This document shows, one piece after another, positions 57,572-64,000 of a DNA stretch of 64,000 nt. The position numbers and the translations under genes are program-made. This DNA is from JAOAGA01 sp964540515. GTDB lineage: Bacteria > CALINM01. Below the pieces are notes generated by a model. It was not told the origin of the DNA, searched no databases, and worked only from the letters and a program-made list of their open reading frames with translations. How positions within the stretch are numbered: position 1 is the stretch's first letter; every line of letters starts with the position of its first letter. The stretch is from the NCBI GenBank assembly GCA_964540515.1, contig CAZIMS010000002.1, positions 1 through 64,000 on the forward strand. Direction: 5' to 3'.

Positions 57572-60176
57572 AAGAAGATTTTTAGAATATTTTGAGAGAC
57601 ACAATCACCAAATTGTTAAAAGTTCAAGTTTAATACCTAAAAACGACCCAACCCTACTTTTTACTAATGCAGGTATGAACCAGTTTAAAGACCTATTTTT
57701 AGGCATCGAAAAGAGGGATTACAAAAGGGCAGTAAGCTCACAAAAATGTGTACGAGCAGGTGGAAAACACAATGATTTAGAAAATGTTGGTTATACAGCA
57801 AGACACCATACCTTCTTTGAGATGCTTGGCAACTTTTCCTTTGGTGACTATTTCAAAAAAACAGCCATATTTTATGGTTGGGACTTTTTGACAAGAGAGA
57901 TGGGTCTACCAAAAGATAAGCTTTGGGTTACGATTTACAAAGATGATGATGAAGCCTTAAAACTCTGGCAAGAAGTAGCTGGGATATCGCAGGATAGAAT
58001 TATTAGATTGGGAGAAAAGGATAACTTTTGGGCTATGGGAGATGAAGGTCCCTGTGGTCCTTGCTCTGAGATATTAATAGATCAGGGTGAAGAAGTTGGG
58101 TGTAAAACCCCTGATTGTAAGGTTGGTTGTGATTGTGATAGGTTTCTTGAGCTATGGAACCTTGTTTTTATGCAGTATAATAGGAAAAAGGATGGTACCT
58201 TAGAACCCTTACCAAACCCAAGCATTGATACAGGAATGGGGCTTGAGAGGATTTCTGCAATAATGCAGGGTGTTAAATCAAATTTTGAGACGGACTTACT
58301 ATTCCCTTATGTAGAGATGGTCTCAAATATGGTAGGTGTAACCTATGGTAAAGACAAGAAAAAGGATGTTCACTATAGAGTTATAGCAGATCACATAAGA
58401 GCTATAACATTCCTTATATCTGATGGCGTAATCCCCTCTAATGAGGGAAGGGGATATGTATTAAGAAGAATAATAAGAAGGGCTGTTAGACATGCTAAGA
58501 TGCTTGGTTTTTCTAAACCAATTCTATTTGAGGTTGCTCCTTTAGTAGTTGAGGTTATGAAAGATGAGTATATTGAGCTTGTTGACTCAATAGAGCTAGT
58601 AAGGAAAGTTCTTTTAAATGAAGAAGAGAGATTTTTAGAGACCCTTGATGGTGGTCTTAAAATACTCTTTGAAAAGATAGATTTACTAAAATCGGAAAAA
58701 AATAATGTCTTACCCGGTGATATTGCCTTTAAACTTTATGATACCTATGGTTTCCCAATTGATTTAACTCAAGATGTTTTACGGGAACATAATATGGTCG
58801 TTGATATTGAAGGTTTTGAAGATAATATGGAGAAACAAAGAGAAGCCGCAAGAAGGAGTTGGAAAGGCGAAGAAGAAGCCATTAACGATCTCTATAAAAA
58901 ATTGGGACAGGAACTTAAGGTAAACTTTGTAGGTTACGAAACTTTAAGATCAGAGGGCAGATTAGTAAAAATAATAAAAGACGGAGAGATAATAAAAAAA
59001 CTTTTAAAAGATGATTATGGAGATTTAGTTTTTGATCGTACTCCTTTTTATGGTGAATCAGGTGGACAAGTTGGAGACAGAGGTGTGATTGAGAGTGATA
59101 AATTTTCTTTAGAAGTTTTGGATACAAAAAAGATTGGTGATTTGATAATACACAAATGTAAGGTTACACTTGGAGTTATTGAAGAGGGGGATTTAGCAAA
59201 TCTAATTGTAGAAGAAAGCCTTAGAGAAAATACTGCCTCTAATCATACGGCAACGCACCTTTTGCAGTCTGCACTTCAAAGAGTGTTAGGCAATCACGTA
59301 AAGCAGGCAGGTAGCCTTGTAGAGCCAGAAAGATTTAGATTTGATTTTACTCATTTTGCACCATTAAGCTCTGAAGAGATTAAAGAGATTGAGTATCTTG
59401 TTAATAAATGGATTAGAGAAAACAGGAAGGTATCGATCCAAAATCTGCCCTATGAAGAGGCTATAAAGACAGGGGCTATGGCAATTTTTGGTGAAAAGTA
59501 TGGAAGTATTGTTAGAGTTGTGGAAGTAGATGGCATTAGTAAAGAATTTTGTGGAGGAACTCATCAGACCGAGACAGGTAAGATTGGTTTGTTTAAGATC
59601 TTATCTGAAGAGAGTGTGGCTTCAGGAATAAGAAGAGTAGAAGGGGTTGCTGGAGAGTCTGCCTTTAGATGGGTTCAAGATATTTACAGTAAAATGAGCA
59701 ATATATCTCTTCTTCTTAAAACACCCATTAAAGATATAGAAGAAAAGATAAATAGATTGATAAAAAAAGAAAAAGAAATAGAGAAAGACTTAGAGAACTA
59801 TAAAAACAAGCTAGCCTCAATACAGGTAAAGGAATCTTTAGAGGTAAAGATCAATCAAGATGGAGTTAGGCTTATAGCAAGTGAGGTAACAGTAGCAGAT
59901 ATTAATCAGCTGAGAAACATTCTTGATACGATAAAGGATAGAGAGAAGGAGACAATAATATTTTTAGTTGCTGCCGTTGATGAAAAGGCTACTTGCCTTA
60001 TGTACGTGCCAGAAAATTTGACTAATAAGTTTGATGCTGGGGCAATACTTAGAGATATATTACAGCCCTTTGGTGGTAGAGGGGGTGGAAAGAAAGGTAT
60101 CGCTCAAGGTGGCACACCAGATGTGGGCAAGATAAAAGATATAATAAATAATTTCTTTCAAGTTATGAAACTATGA
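57552..60176 (+). CDS. alaS: Alanyl-tRNA synthetase
   Basis: An 874-residue class II synthetase. It has motif 1-3 regions (IRRRFLEYFERHNHQIVKSSSLIPKNDPTLLFTNAGMNQFKD, ARHHTFFEMLGNFSFGDYFK, GLERISAIMQ). The editing domain has the zinc motif HTATH (in SNHTATHLLQSAL) and CGGTHQ (in FCGGTHQTETG). The C-terminal C-Ala/DHHA1 domain has QPFGGRGGGKKGIAQGG. I take ATG 57552 behind AAAAGGAAGG; a frame start at 57522 inside recX would add ten unsupported residues. It overlaps recX (20 bp) and the asparaginase gene (4 bp). The order recA-(pilT)-recX-alaS extends the frequent recA-recX-alaS cluster. Confidence 0.97.
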   Translation: MKGKDIRRRFLEYFERHNHQIVKSSSLIPKNDPTLLFTNAGMNQFKDLFLGIEKRDYKRAVSSQKCVRAGGKHNDLENVGYTARHHTFFEMLGNFSFGDYFKKTAIFYGWDFLTREMGLPKDKLWVTIYKDDDEALKLWQEVAGISQDRIIRLGEKDNFWAMGDEGPCGPCSEILIDQGEEVGCKTPDCKVGCDCDRFLELWNLVFMQYNRKKDGTLEPLPNPSIDTGMGLERISAIMQGVKSNFETDLLFPYVEMVSNMVGVTYGKDKKKDVHYRVIADHIRAITFLISDGVIPSNEGRGYVLRRIIRRAVRHAKMLGFSKPILFEVAPLVVEVMKDEYIELVDSIELVRKVLLNEEERFLETLDGGLKILFEKIDLLKSEKNNVLPGDIAFKLYDTYGFPIDLTQDVLREHNMVVDIEGFEDNMEKQREAARRSWKGEEEAINDLYKKLGQELKVNFVGYETLRSEGRLVKIIKDGEIIKKLLKDDYGDLVFDRTPFYGESGGQVGDRGVIESDKFSLEVLDTKKIGDLIIHKCKVTLGVIEEGDLANLIVEESLRENTASNHTATHLLQSALQRVLGNHVKQAGSLVEPERFRFDFTHFAPLSSEEIKEIEYLVNKWIRENRKVSIQNLPYEEAIKTGAMAIFGEKYGSIVRVVEVDGISKEFCGGTHQTETGKIGLFKILSEESVASGIRRVEGVAGESAFRWVQDIYSKMSNISLLLKTPIKDIEEKINRLIKKEKEIEKDLENYKNKLASIQVKESLEVKINQDGVRLIASEVTVADINQLRNILDTIKDREKETIIFLVAAVDEKATCLMYVPENLTNKFDAGAILRDILQPFGGRGGGKKGIAQGGTPDVGKIKDIINNFFQVMKL

Positions 60177-61156
60177 AAGAAGCTCTTCTTTTAGTTAAAA
60201 GGGGAGACTATGTGGAGTCTTTTCATAGAATTCACTTAGTCATATTAGATAGTAAAGGCGAGATAATTTATAAAAAGGGAAAAGAAGATTTGCTTACCTG
60301 CATGAGGTCTGCAGCAAAGCCCTTTCAAGCCATACCTGTTGTTATTGAAAATATTGATAAACTATACAATCTGGCAGAACCAGAGCTTGCTATACTTTGT
60401 GGGTCTATCAATGGTGAGGACTTTCAAATAGAGTTAGTAAGAAATATGCTTAATAAGGCGGGCATTGATGAGAGTTACCTTAAATGTGGACCTGCCTATC
60501 CTTCCTATAAAAAATATGCAGAAAAGCTAAAAAGTGAGGGTGTAAAGGCTGCGCCTATTTATCATAATTGTGCGGGTAAACATGCGGGTATGTTATTGTA
60601 TTGCAAGGCAAAAAACTTAGACCTCTATAGTTATTATAAAAAAGAACATCCCTTACAAGAAGAGATACTTAAGATAATCTCTGAATACTCTGAGGTAAAA
60701 GAAGATGAAATAAAAGTTGTTACAGATGGGTGTGGACTCCCGGTGTATTTTATACCTCTTAAGAATATAGCTAGGGCCTATAAAAATCTATTATTAAGGC
60801 TCAATGTACAGGGAAGCAAGGTAAGAATACTTATTGAGTCAGCTCTTAAGCATCCTGAGATGATTGGGGGAACAGATAGGCTATGCACCGATATAATCAA
60901 TGTTACCGGTGGAAGGGTTTTTGTTAAAGTAGGGGCAGAGGCTCTTTATGCAGGTTTTGATACCAAATCAAAGTCTTCTTTCGTTTTTAAAGTTGAGGAT
61001 GGTGGACAGAGAGCTTTAAATATCTTTCTTATAATGCTTCTTAAAAAGTTTGGTTGGCTCTATAATGATGAGCTTGAAAAGCTTCAAAAGTATTTAAATC
61101 TTAATATAAAAAACTCAAAAAATGAAGTTGTCGGCAAGATTGATGTAATAATTTAG
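60173..61156 (+). CDS. L-asparaginase II-family protein (R. etli AnsA type)
   Basis: A 327-residue protein of the thermolabile/inducible asparaginase family rather than the E. coli type. Signatures are MRSAAKPFQAIPVV, LAILCGSINGEDFQIELV, NCAGKHAGMLLYCKA, KVVTDGCGLPVYFIPLKNIARAYKN and GTDRLCTDIINVTGGRVFVKVGAEALYAGF, with conserved Ser, Lys and Cys residues as in the zinc-containing R. etli enzyme. It would release aspartate and ammonia from asparagine. No signal peptide is visible, so it is cytoplasmic. Its start overlaps alaS by 4 bp. Confidence 0.88.
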   Translation: MKEALLLVKRGDYVESFHRIHLVILDSKGEIIYKKGKEDLLTCMRSAAKPFQAIPVVIENIDKLYNLAEPELAILCGSINGEDFQIELVRNMLNKAGIDESYLKCGPAYPSYKKYAEKLKSEGVKAAPIYHNCAGKHAGMLLYCKAKNLDLYSYYKKEHPLQEEILKIISEYSEVKEDEIKVVTDGCGLPVYFIPLKNIARAYKNLLLRLNVQGSKVRILIESALKHPEMIGGTDRLCTDIINVTGGRVFVKVGAEALYAGFDTKSKSSFVFKVEDGGQRALNIFLIMLLKKFGWLYNDELEKLQKYLNLNIKNSKNEVVGKIDVII

Positions 61157-61165
61157 GAGGTTTTT

Positions 61166-61591
61166 ATGTTTCAACAAAAGATTAATAGAAGTAACGAAGA
61201 AAAAAAAGCAAATATTGAGGTTTTGACTTTTTTAGGTATAGGCACTGAGTTTAAAGGAAAGGTAGTTTTTCAGGGGACCTTAAGGGTAGATGGAAATGTT
61301 GAAGGAGAGATTGACGGTGATGATAGCCTTCTTGTAGGAGAAAGTGGGGTAGTAAATGGAAGCATTAGAGCATCCAGCATTCAGATATCTGGAAAGGTCA
61401 AGGGTGATATAAGAGCCGGGGAGAAACTTGTATTAAAAAAAGGATGCGATGTTAGAGGAACAATATATTCAAAATCTATAATTATAGAAGAAGGTGCTAT
61501 ATTTAACGGGACTTGTAGAATGGGCAGTATAGACTTTAAGGAAGAGCGGAAGGATACAGAAGAGGAAGAGCTTAACGTAATAAGAGTATAA
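61166..61591 (+). CDS. Bactofilin
   Basis: A 141-residue protein with the DUF583/bactofilin beta-helix core (GTEFKGKVVFQGTLRVDGNVEGEIDGDDSLLVGESGVVNGSIRASSIQISGKVKGDIRAGEKLVLKK...). The core is a repeat of about 18-residue rungs rich in G-x-[IVL], flanked by short disordered, charged ends. Bactofilins polymerise without nucleotide into filaments that localise envelope or cell-division machinery. The AGGAGG ribosome-binding site precedes the ATG. The N-terminal tail is short, so there is no membrane-targeting helix. Confidence 0.92.
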   Translation: MFQQKINRSNEEKKANIEVLTFLGIGTEFKGKVVFQGTLRVDGNVEGEIDGDDSLLVGESGVVNGSIRASSIQISGKVKGDIRAGEKLVLKKGCDVRGTIYSKSIIIEEGAIFNGTCRMGSIDFKEERKDTEEEELNVIRV

Positions 61592-61627
61592 TCTCACAAA
61601 AAGCTTAATTTATTAGGATTCTAATGG

Positions 61628-62314
61628 ATGAGTAAGAAAGAATATAGTACATCAAAAATTAAAGATATGTTTGATAATATTGTTGGAAGTTATGATTTTT
61701 TAAATCATAGCCTCTCTTTTTTTCAAGATTATTATTGGCGTTATAGAATGACTAAGGAGCTAAATCCTCTTAAAGATAGACTAATAATGGACCTTGCTGC
61801 AGGGACAGGTGACAGCTCTATAGGGATAATAAAGAGAGGGGGGAAGTCAATCGCCGTTGACTTAAGTTATAAAATGCTTTTAAAGGCAAAAAAAAAAATT
61901 ACCCATAAAAACTTTTGTGCCCTTCAGGCTTCTGTATATGATTTGCCCTTTCTCGATGAGACCTTCGATGGTCTATGTTGTGCCTTTGGGATAAGGAATA
62001 TGCACGAGAGAGAGAGGGCGCTTAAAGAGATATATAGAGTTTTGAAAAGTGGTAGCTATGCAATATTTTTGGAGTTTTCTAACCCACAGGGCTTCATAAA
62101 GCCCTTATATTCACTTTATTTAAAATATATTATGCCAAACCTGGCAAGTCTTTTCTCAAAGAGGTCCGCCTATGTTTATTTGAGAAAATCAATAGAAGAG
62201 TTTCCACTACCAGAAAATTTTTTGGATGAGATTTTATCAGCTGGTTTTGATGGTTGTGAGTTTTATTCTTTAAGTTGGGGAACTGTTTATATACATAAGG
62301 CCTATAAGCTCTAA
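61628..62314 (+). CDS. menG: Demethylmenaquinone methyltransferase UbiE/MenG
   Basis: A 228-residue SAM-dependent methyltransferase with the UbiE/MenG signature: KIKDMFDNIVGSYDFLNHSLSFFQDYYWR, motif I LIMDLAAGTGDSSIG, AVDLSYKMLLKAKKK, FDGLCCAFGIRNMHERERALKEIYRVLKSG and LEFSNPQGFIKPLYSLYLKYIMPNLASLFS. It methylates the demethylmenaquinone ring in the last step of menaquinone synthesis. A second menaquinone-related enzyme (polyprenyl synthase) occurs in the window. The organism probably uses menaquinone as the donor to its multiheme cytochromes. Confidence 0.92.
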   Translation: MSKKEYSTSKIKDMFDNIVGSYDFLNHSLSFFQDYYWRYRMTKELNPLKDRLIMDLAAGTGDSSIGIIKRGGKSIAVDLSYKMLLKAKKKITHKNFCALQASVYDLPFLDETFDGLCCAFGIRNMHERERALKEIYRVLKSGSYAIFLEFSNPQGFIKPLYSLYLKYIMPNLASLFSKRSAYVYLRKSIEEFPLPENFLDEILSAGFDGCEFYSLSWGTVYIHKAYKL

Positions 62315-62320
62315 ATTAAC

Positions 62321-62905
62321 TTACTTGCCTAATATAGAAATAACTATAGAGATAAGCCTCTTGCTGAGTTCATCAATATTGTTAGTTGCACCCTTATTCA
62401 GGAAGAAAGCAGGGGCCGTATGTTCTATAAGCTTTTTTAAATCTTCATCAGCTTGTTTGGCAGAGAAAAATAGAAAGGGCACTTGAGGTGCTTTAAAGGC
62501 TTTTTCAATGGCTCTTATAGCGTTAGCTGCTCCAATACCACTAAGATGGGGCATCCTTATATCAAGAATTACAAGATCAGTTTTTTTGTGATCCAAGAGA
62601 TTTTTTGTAAATTCATAAATAAGACTTTCTCCACTATCGAGGGCTATAAAATCTTCGATTAGGTCTTTTTGAGTAATAAAGATATCAGTTAGAAACTCTC
62701 TCATGAAGGGTGAATCATCGGCATACATAACCTTCTTTTTATGACCTGCTGGAGCAGAGTCTATTATTACTGCTTTTTCATCTTTTGAGAGTCTTTCTAA
62801 TAGCATCCCGCAATAGAGACAGCAGACTTCTTCTTTATCACCCCTTATTACGGTATAGGTAAGGGCATCTTGGCTACAATGAGGACAAAAGACCTTTTTT
62901 TCCAT
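62321..62905 (-). CDS. Zinc-ribbon/receiver-domain protein
   Basis: A 194-residue protein. Residues 1-40 contain CPHCSQDALTYTVIRG...VCCLYCGMLL (two CxxC pairs, zinc-ribbon-like). The remainder is a receiver domain with acidic pair YADDSPFMREFL, phospho-Asp in LVILDIRMPHLSG, and Ser in LFFSAKQADEDL. The usual Lys-Pro after strand 5 is Lys-Gly here (FFLNKGAT), while the Lys is preserved. No output domain follows. It may be a phosphorylation-dependent adaptor or chemotaxis/stress switch with a metal-binding docking module. It is transcribed divergently from ppiD. Confidence 0.8.
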   Translation of the reverse strand: MEKKVFCPHCSQDALTYTVIRGDKEEVCCLYCGMLLERLSKDEKAVIIDSAPAGHKKKVMYADDSPFMREFLTDIFITQKDLIEDFIALDSGESLIYEFTKNLLDHKKTDLVILDIRMPHLSGIGAANAIRAIEKAFKAPQVPFLFFSAKQADEDLKKLIEHTAPAFFLNKGATNNIDELSKRLISIVISILGK

Positions 62906-62971
62906 AATTGCTTTTTCTTATAACTTTATTTATCATATTTAGAAAATAAATCAAGTAAAATCGGAGGAGAG

Positions 62972-64000
62972 ATGTTAGATTTTCTAAGGAAGAGAGCAAC
63001 GTCTTGGGCTATCAAGGTAATTTTCAGCTTGATAATTCTTGTTTTTGTGCTTTGGGGCGTTGGCACAATGAGGCAGAAGGAAGAAAATGAGGTAGGAAGA
63101 ATAGGCGATATTAGTATAGGCATTTACGAGTATCAAAACGCAATGGATATTATAAGTAATACCTATAAAGACATTTTAGGAGAAAGATTTGATTATAAAA
63201 TTTTAGAGTCAAAAATTAAAAATGAGGCATGGGACCTTATAGTTGATCAAACTCTTTTACTTAATAAAGCCAAAGATTTAAAAATTAAGGTCTCTGAGAG
63301 CGAGATCGTAGATGAGTTAATGAAGCAAGAAGCCTTTATGGTTAATGGACAGTTTAGTAGAGAAAGGTATTTAGAGATTATAAGATATATGAAGACAACC
63401 CCTTCTGCCTTTGAAAGTAATATAGAGAAATCACTTTTAATAAGAAAAGTTAGCTCAATTATTAAAAACTCTGTCAATATAAGTGATGATGAGGTTAGAG
63501 AGTTTTTTAGGGTGAAGAATAGAGAGATTAAGGCTGGTTATGTGGAGTTAAGTTATAAAGATTTTACAAAAGGGGTTACATCTACATTAGAAGAGGAAAA
63601 AAAATATTATGATGATAACAAAGAGGCCTTTAAAAAACCAGAAACCGCAGAAATACAATATGCTTATCTAAGCAAAGACGATTTTGTAAGTTCTGTTAAG
63701 ATTGATGAGAAGGACCTTAAGGATTATTATGATGAACATAAAACGGAGTTTTTAGTCCCTAAAACTTATAACTTAAAACATATATTTGTTGCTTTCGGAA
63801 ATGATAAGGAAAGGTCAAAGAAAAAGATAGAAGAAGCTAAAAAGCTTTTAGAAAAAGAAGATTTCTCCAAAGTTGCAGCAAGATATAATGATGATGGCAC
63901 AAAAAAGAGGGGTGGAGAGATTGGAGAGGTAAGCTTAGATAGAGTATCGCCAAAGCTTGGGGCTAAACTTTCCGCAATGAAGAAAGGGGACATCTCAGAT
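62972..64000 (+). CDS. ppiD: PpiD/SurA-type peptidyl-prolyl isomerase, membrane-anchored (3' end beyond the window)
   Basis: From ATG 62972, with a strong GGAGGAGAG, the frame stays open to the window end (343 codons). It starts MLDFLRKRATSWAIKVIFSLIILVFVLWG, a PpiD-like single-pass anchor (residues about 12-30), then a SurA_N-like region (AWDLIVDQTLLLNKAKDLKIKVSESEI). A parvulin domain begins near residue 265 (TYNLKHIFVAFGNDK, SKVAARYNDDGTKKRGGEIGEV). PpiD assists folding of proteins leaving the Sec translocon at the periplasmic face of the inner membrane. Full-length members have about 600 residues, so almost half is missing here. Confidence 0.88.
   Translation, partial: MLDFLRKRATSWAIKVIFSLIILVFVLWGVGTMRQKEENEVGRIGDISIGIYEYQNAMDIISNTYKDILGERFDYKILESKIKNEAWDLIVDQTLLLNKAKDLKIKVSESEIVDELMKQEAFMVNGQFSRERYLEIIRYMKTTPSAFESNIEKSLLIRKVSSIIKNSVNISDDEVREFFRVKNREIKAGYVELSYKDFTKGVTSTLEEEKKYYDDNKEAFKKPETAEIQYAYLSKDDFVSSVKIDEKDLKDYYDEHKTEFLVPKTYNLKHIFVAFGNDKERSKKKIEEAKKLLEKEDFSKVAARYNDDGTKKRGGEIGEVSLDRVSPKLGAKLSAMKKGDISD

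Noticed and set aside
1..64000. CRISPR array, prophage or toxin-antitoxin loci
   Set aside because: No regularly spaced identical repeats, phage structural genes or paired small toxin/antitoxin frames were seen. Only the remnant IS material at the left edge is mobile.

Overview
The window is AT-rich (by eye about one third G+C), densely coded bacterial chromosome with short intergenic gaps, many 1-11 nt gene overlaps and two tRNAs. Several traits point to a Gram-negative, anaerobic or microaerophilic respirer: heptosyltransferase and periplasmic SurA/PpiC/PpiD chaperones (outer membrane), a NapC-type multiheme cytochrome cluster, an NrfD-type quinol oxidoreductase, a class III hybrid cluster protein and menaquinone-type enzymes (polyprenyl synthase, UbiE/MenG). 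The mixture resembles Deferribacterota (Calditerrivibrio/Deferribacter-like). This is an inference from gene content and composition, not a database match.

Layout. 1-655: a graveyard of insertion-sequence remnants beside the end of an unknown gene. 656-3177 (minus): DUF2156 protein, ComM-like ATPase, small zinc protein. 3288-6789 (plus): sugar aminotransferase, heptosyltransferase, der. 6804-15269 (minus): mfd, three SurA/PpiC-type chaperones, pdxA and a phosphohexomutase in one run of overlapping genes. 15332-20307 (minus): ferritin-like protein and a complete branched-chain amino-acid ABC transporter. 20427-20498: tRNA-Gly(CCC). 20654-22487: hcp plus a PCP_red/CGGC fusion protein, preceded by a textbook-spaced FNR/HcpR-like operator. 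22484-27338 (minus): hemL, M16 peptidase, polyprenyl diphosphate synthase.

27850-35548 is the respiratory heart. It has an 18-heme-site NapC-like membrane cytochrome, a 13-heme membrane cytochrome, a cytochrome b, and a separately promoted tetraheme cytochrome/ferredoxin/NrfD module resembling Cbc4-type menaquinol oxidoreductases. Together the three cytochromes c carry 35 heme c sites and would move electrons from menaquinol across the membrane to periplasmic acceptors. 35626-38405 is a two-component system followed by two small exported proteins. Three CATAAT direct repeats at 10-11 nt spacing cover the -35 region of the first, as in Cpx/Pho-type circuits.

38482-44573 holds ligA, DUF3047, pgpA, pncC/cinA-C, thpR, tRNA-Arg(CCG), a DEAD-box helicase and a small zinc protein. 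44563-50219 holds hpt and, divergently, panBCD behind a structured leader RNA ending in an intrinsic terminator, then an amidohydrolase, DUF502 and a HemW-like protein. 50221-53732 has a MoxR/VWA pair, a TPR protein and a cyclophilin. 53759-62314 has a radical SAM protein, recA-pilT-recX-alaS, asparaginase, bactofilin and ubiE/menG. The window ends with a zinc-ribbon/receiver protein (minus) and the start of ppiD, cut by the window edge.

The strongest leads are the panB leader RNA, the CATAAT-repeat circuit, the FNR/HcpR-like site at -41.5 of hcp, the large heme cluster, and a recurrent pattern of promoters placed so close to start codons that transcripts should be leaderless. I found no CRISPR array, prophage or toxin-antitoxin system.
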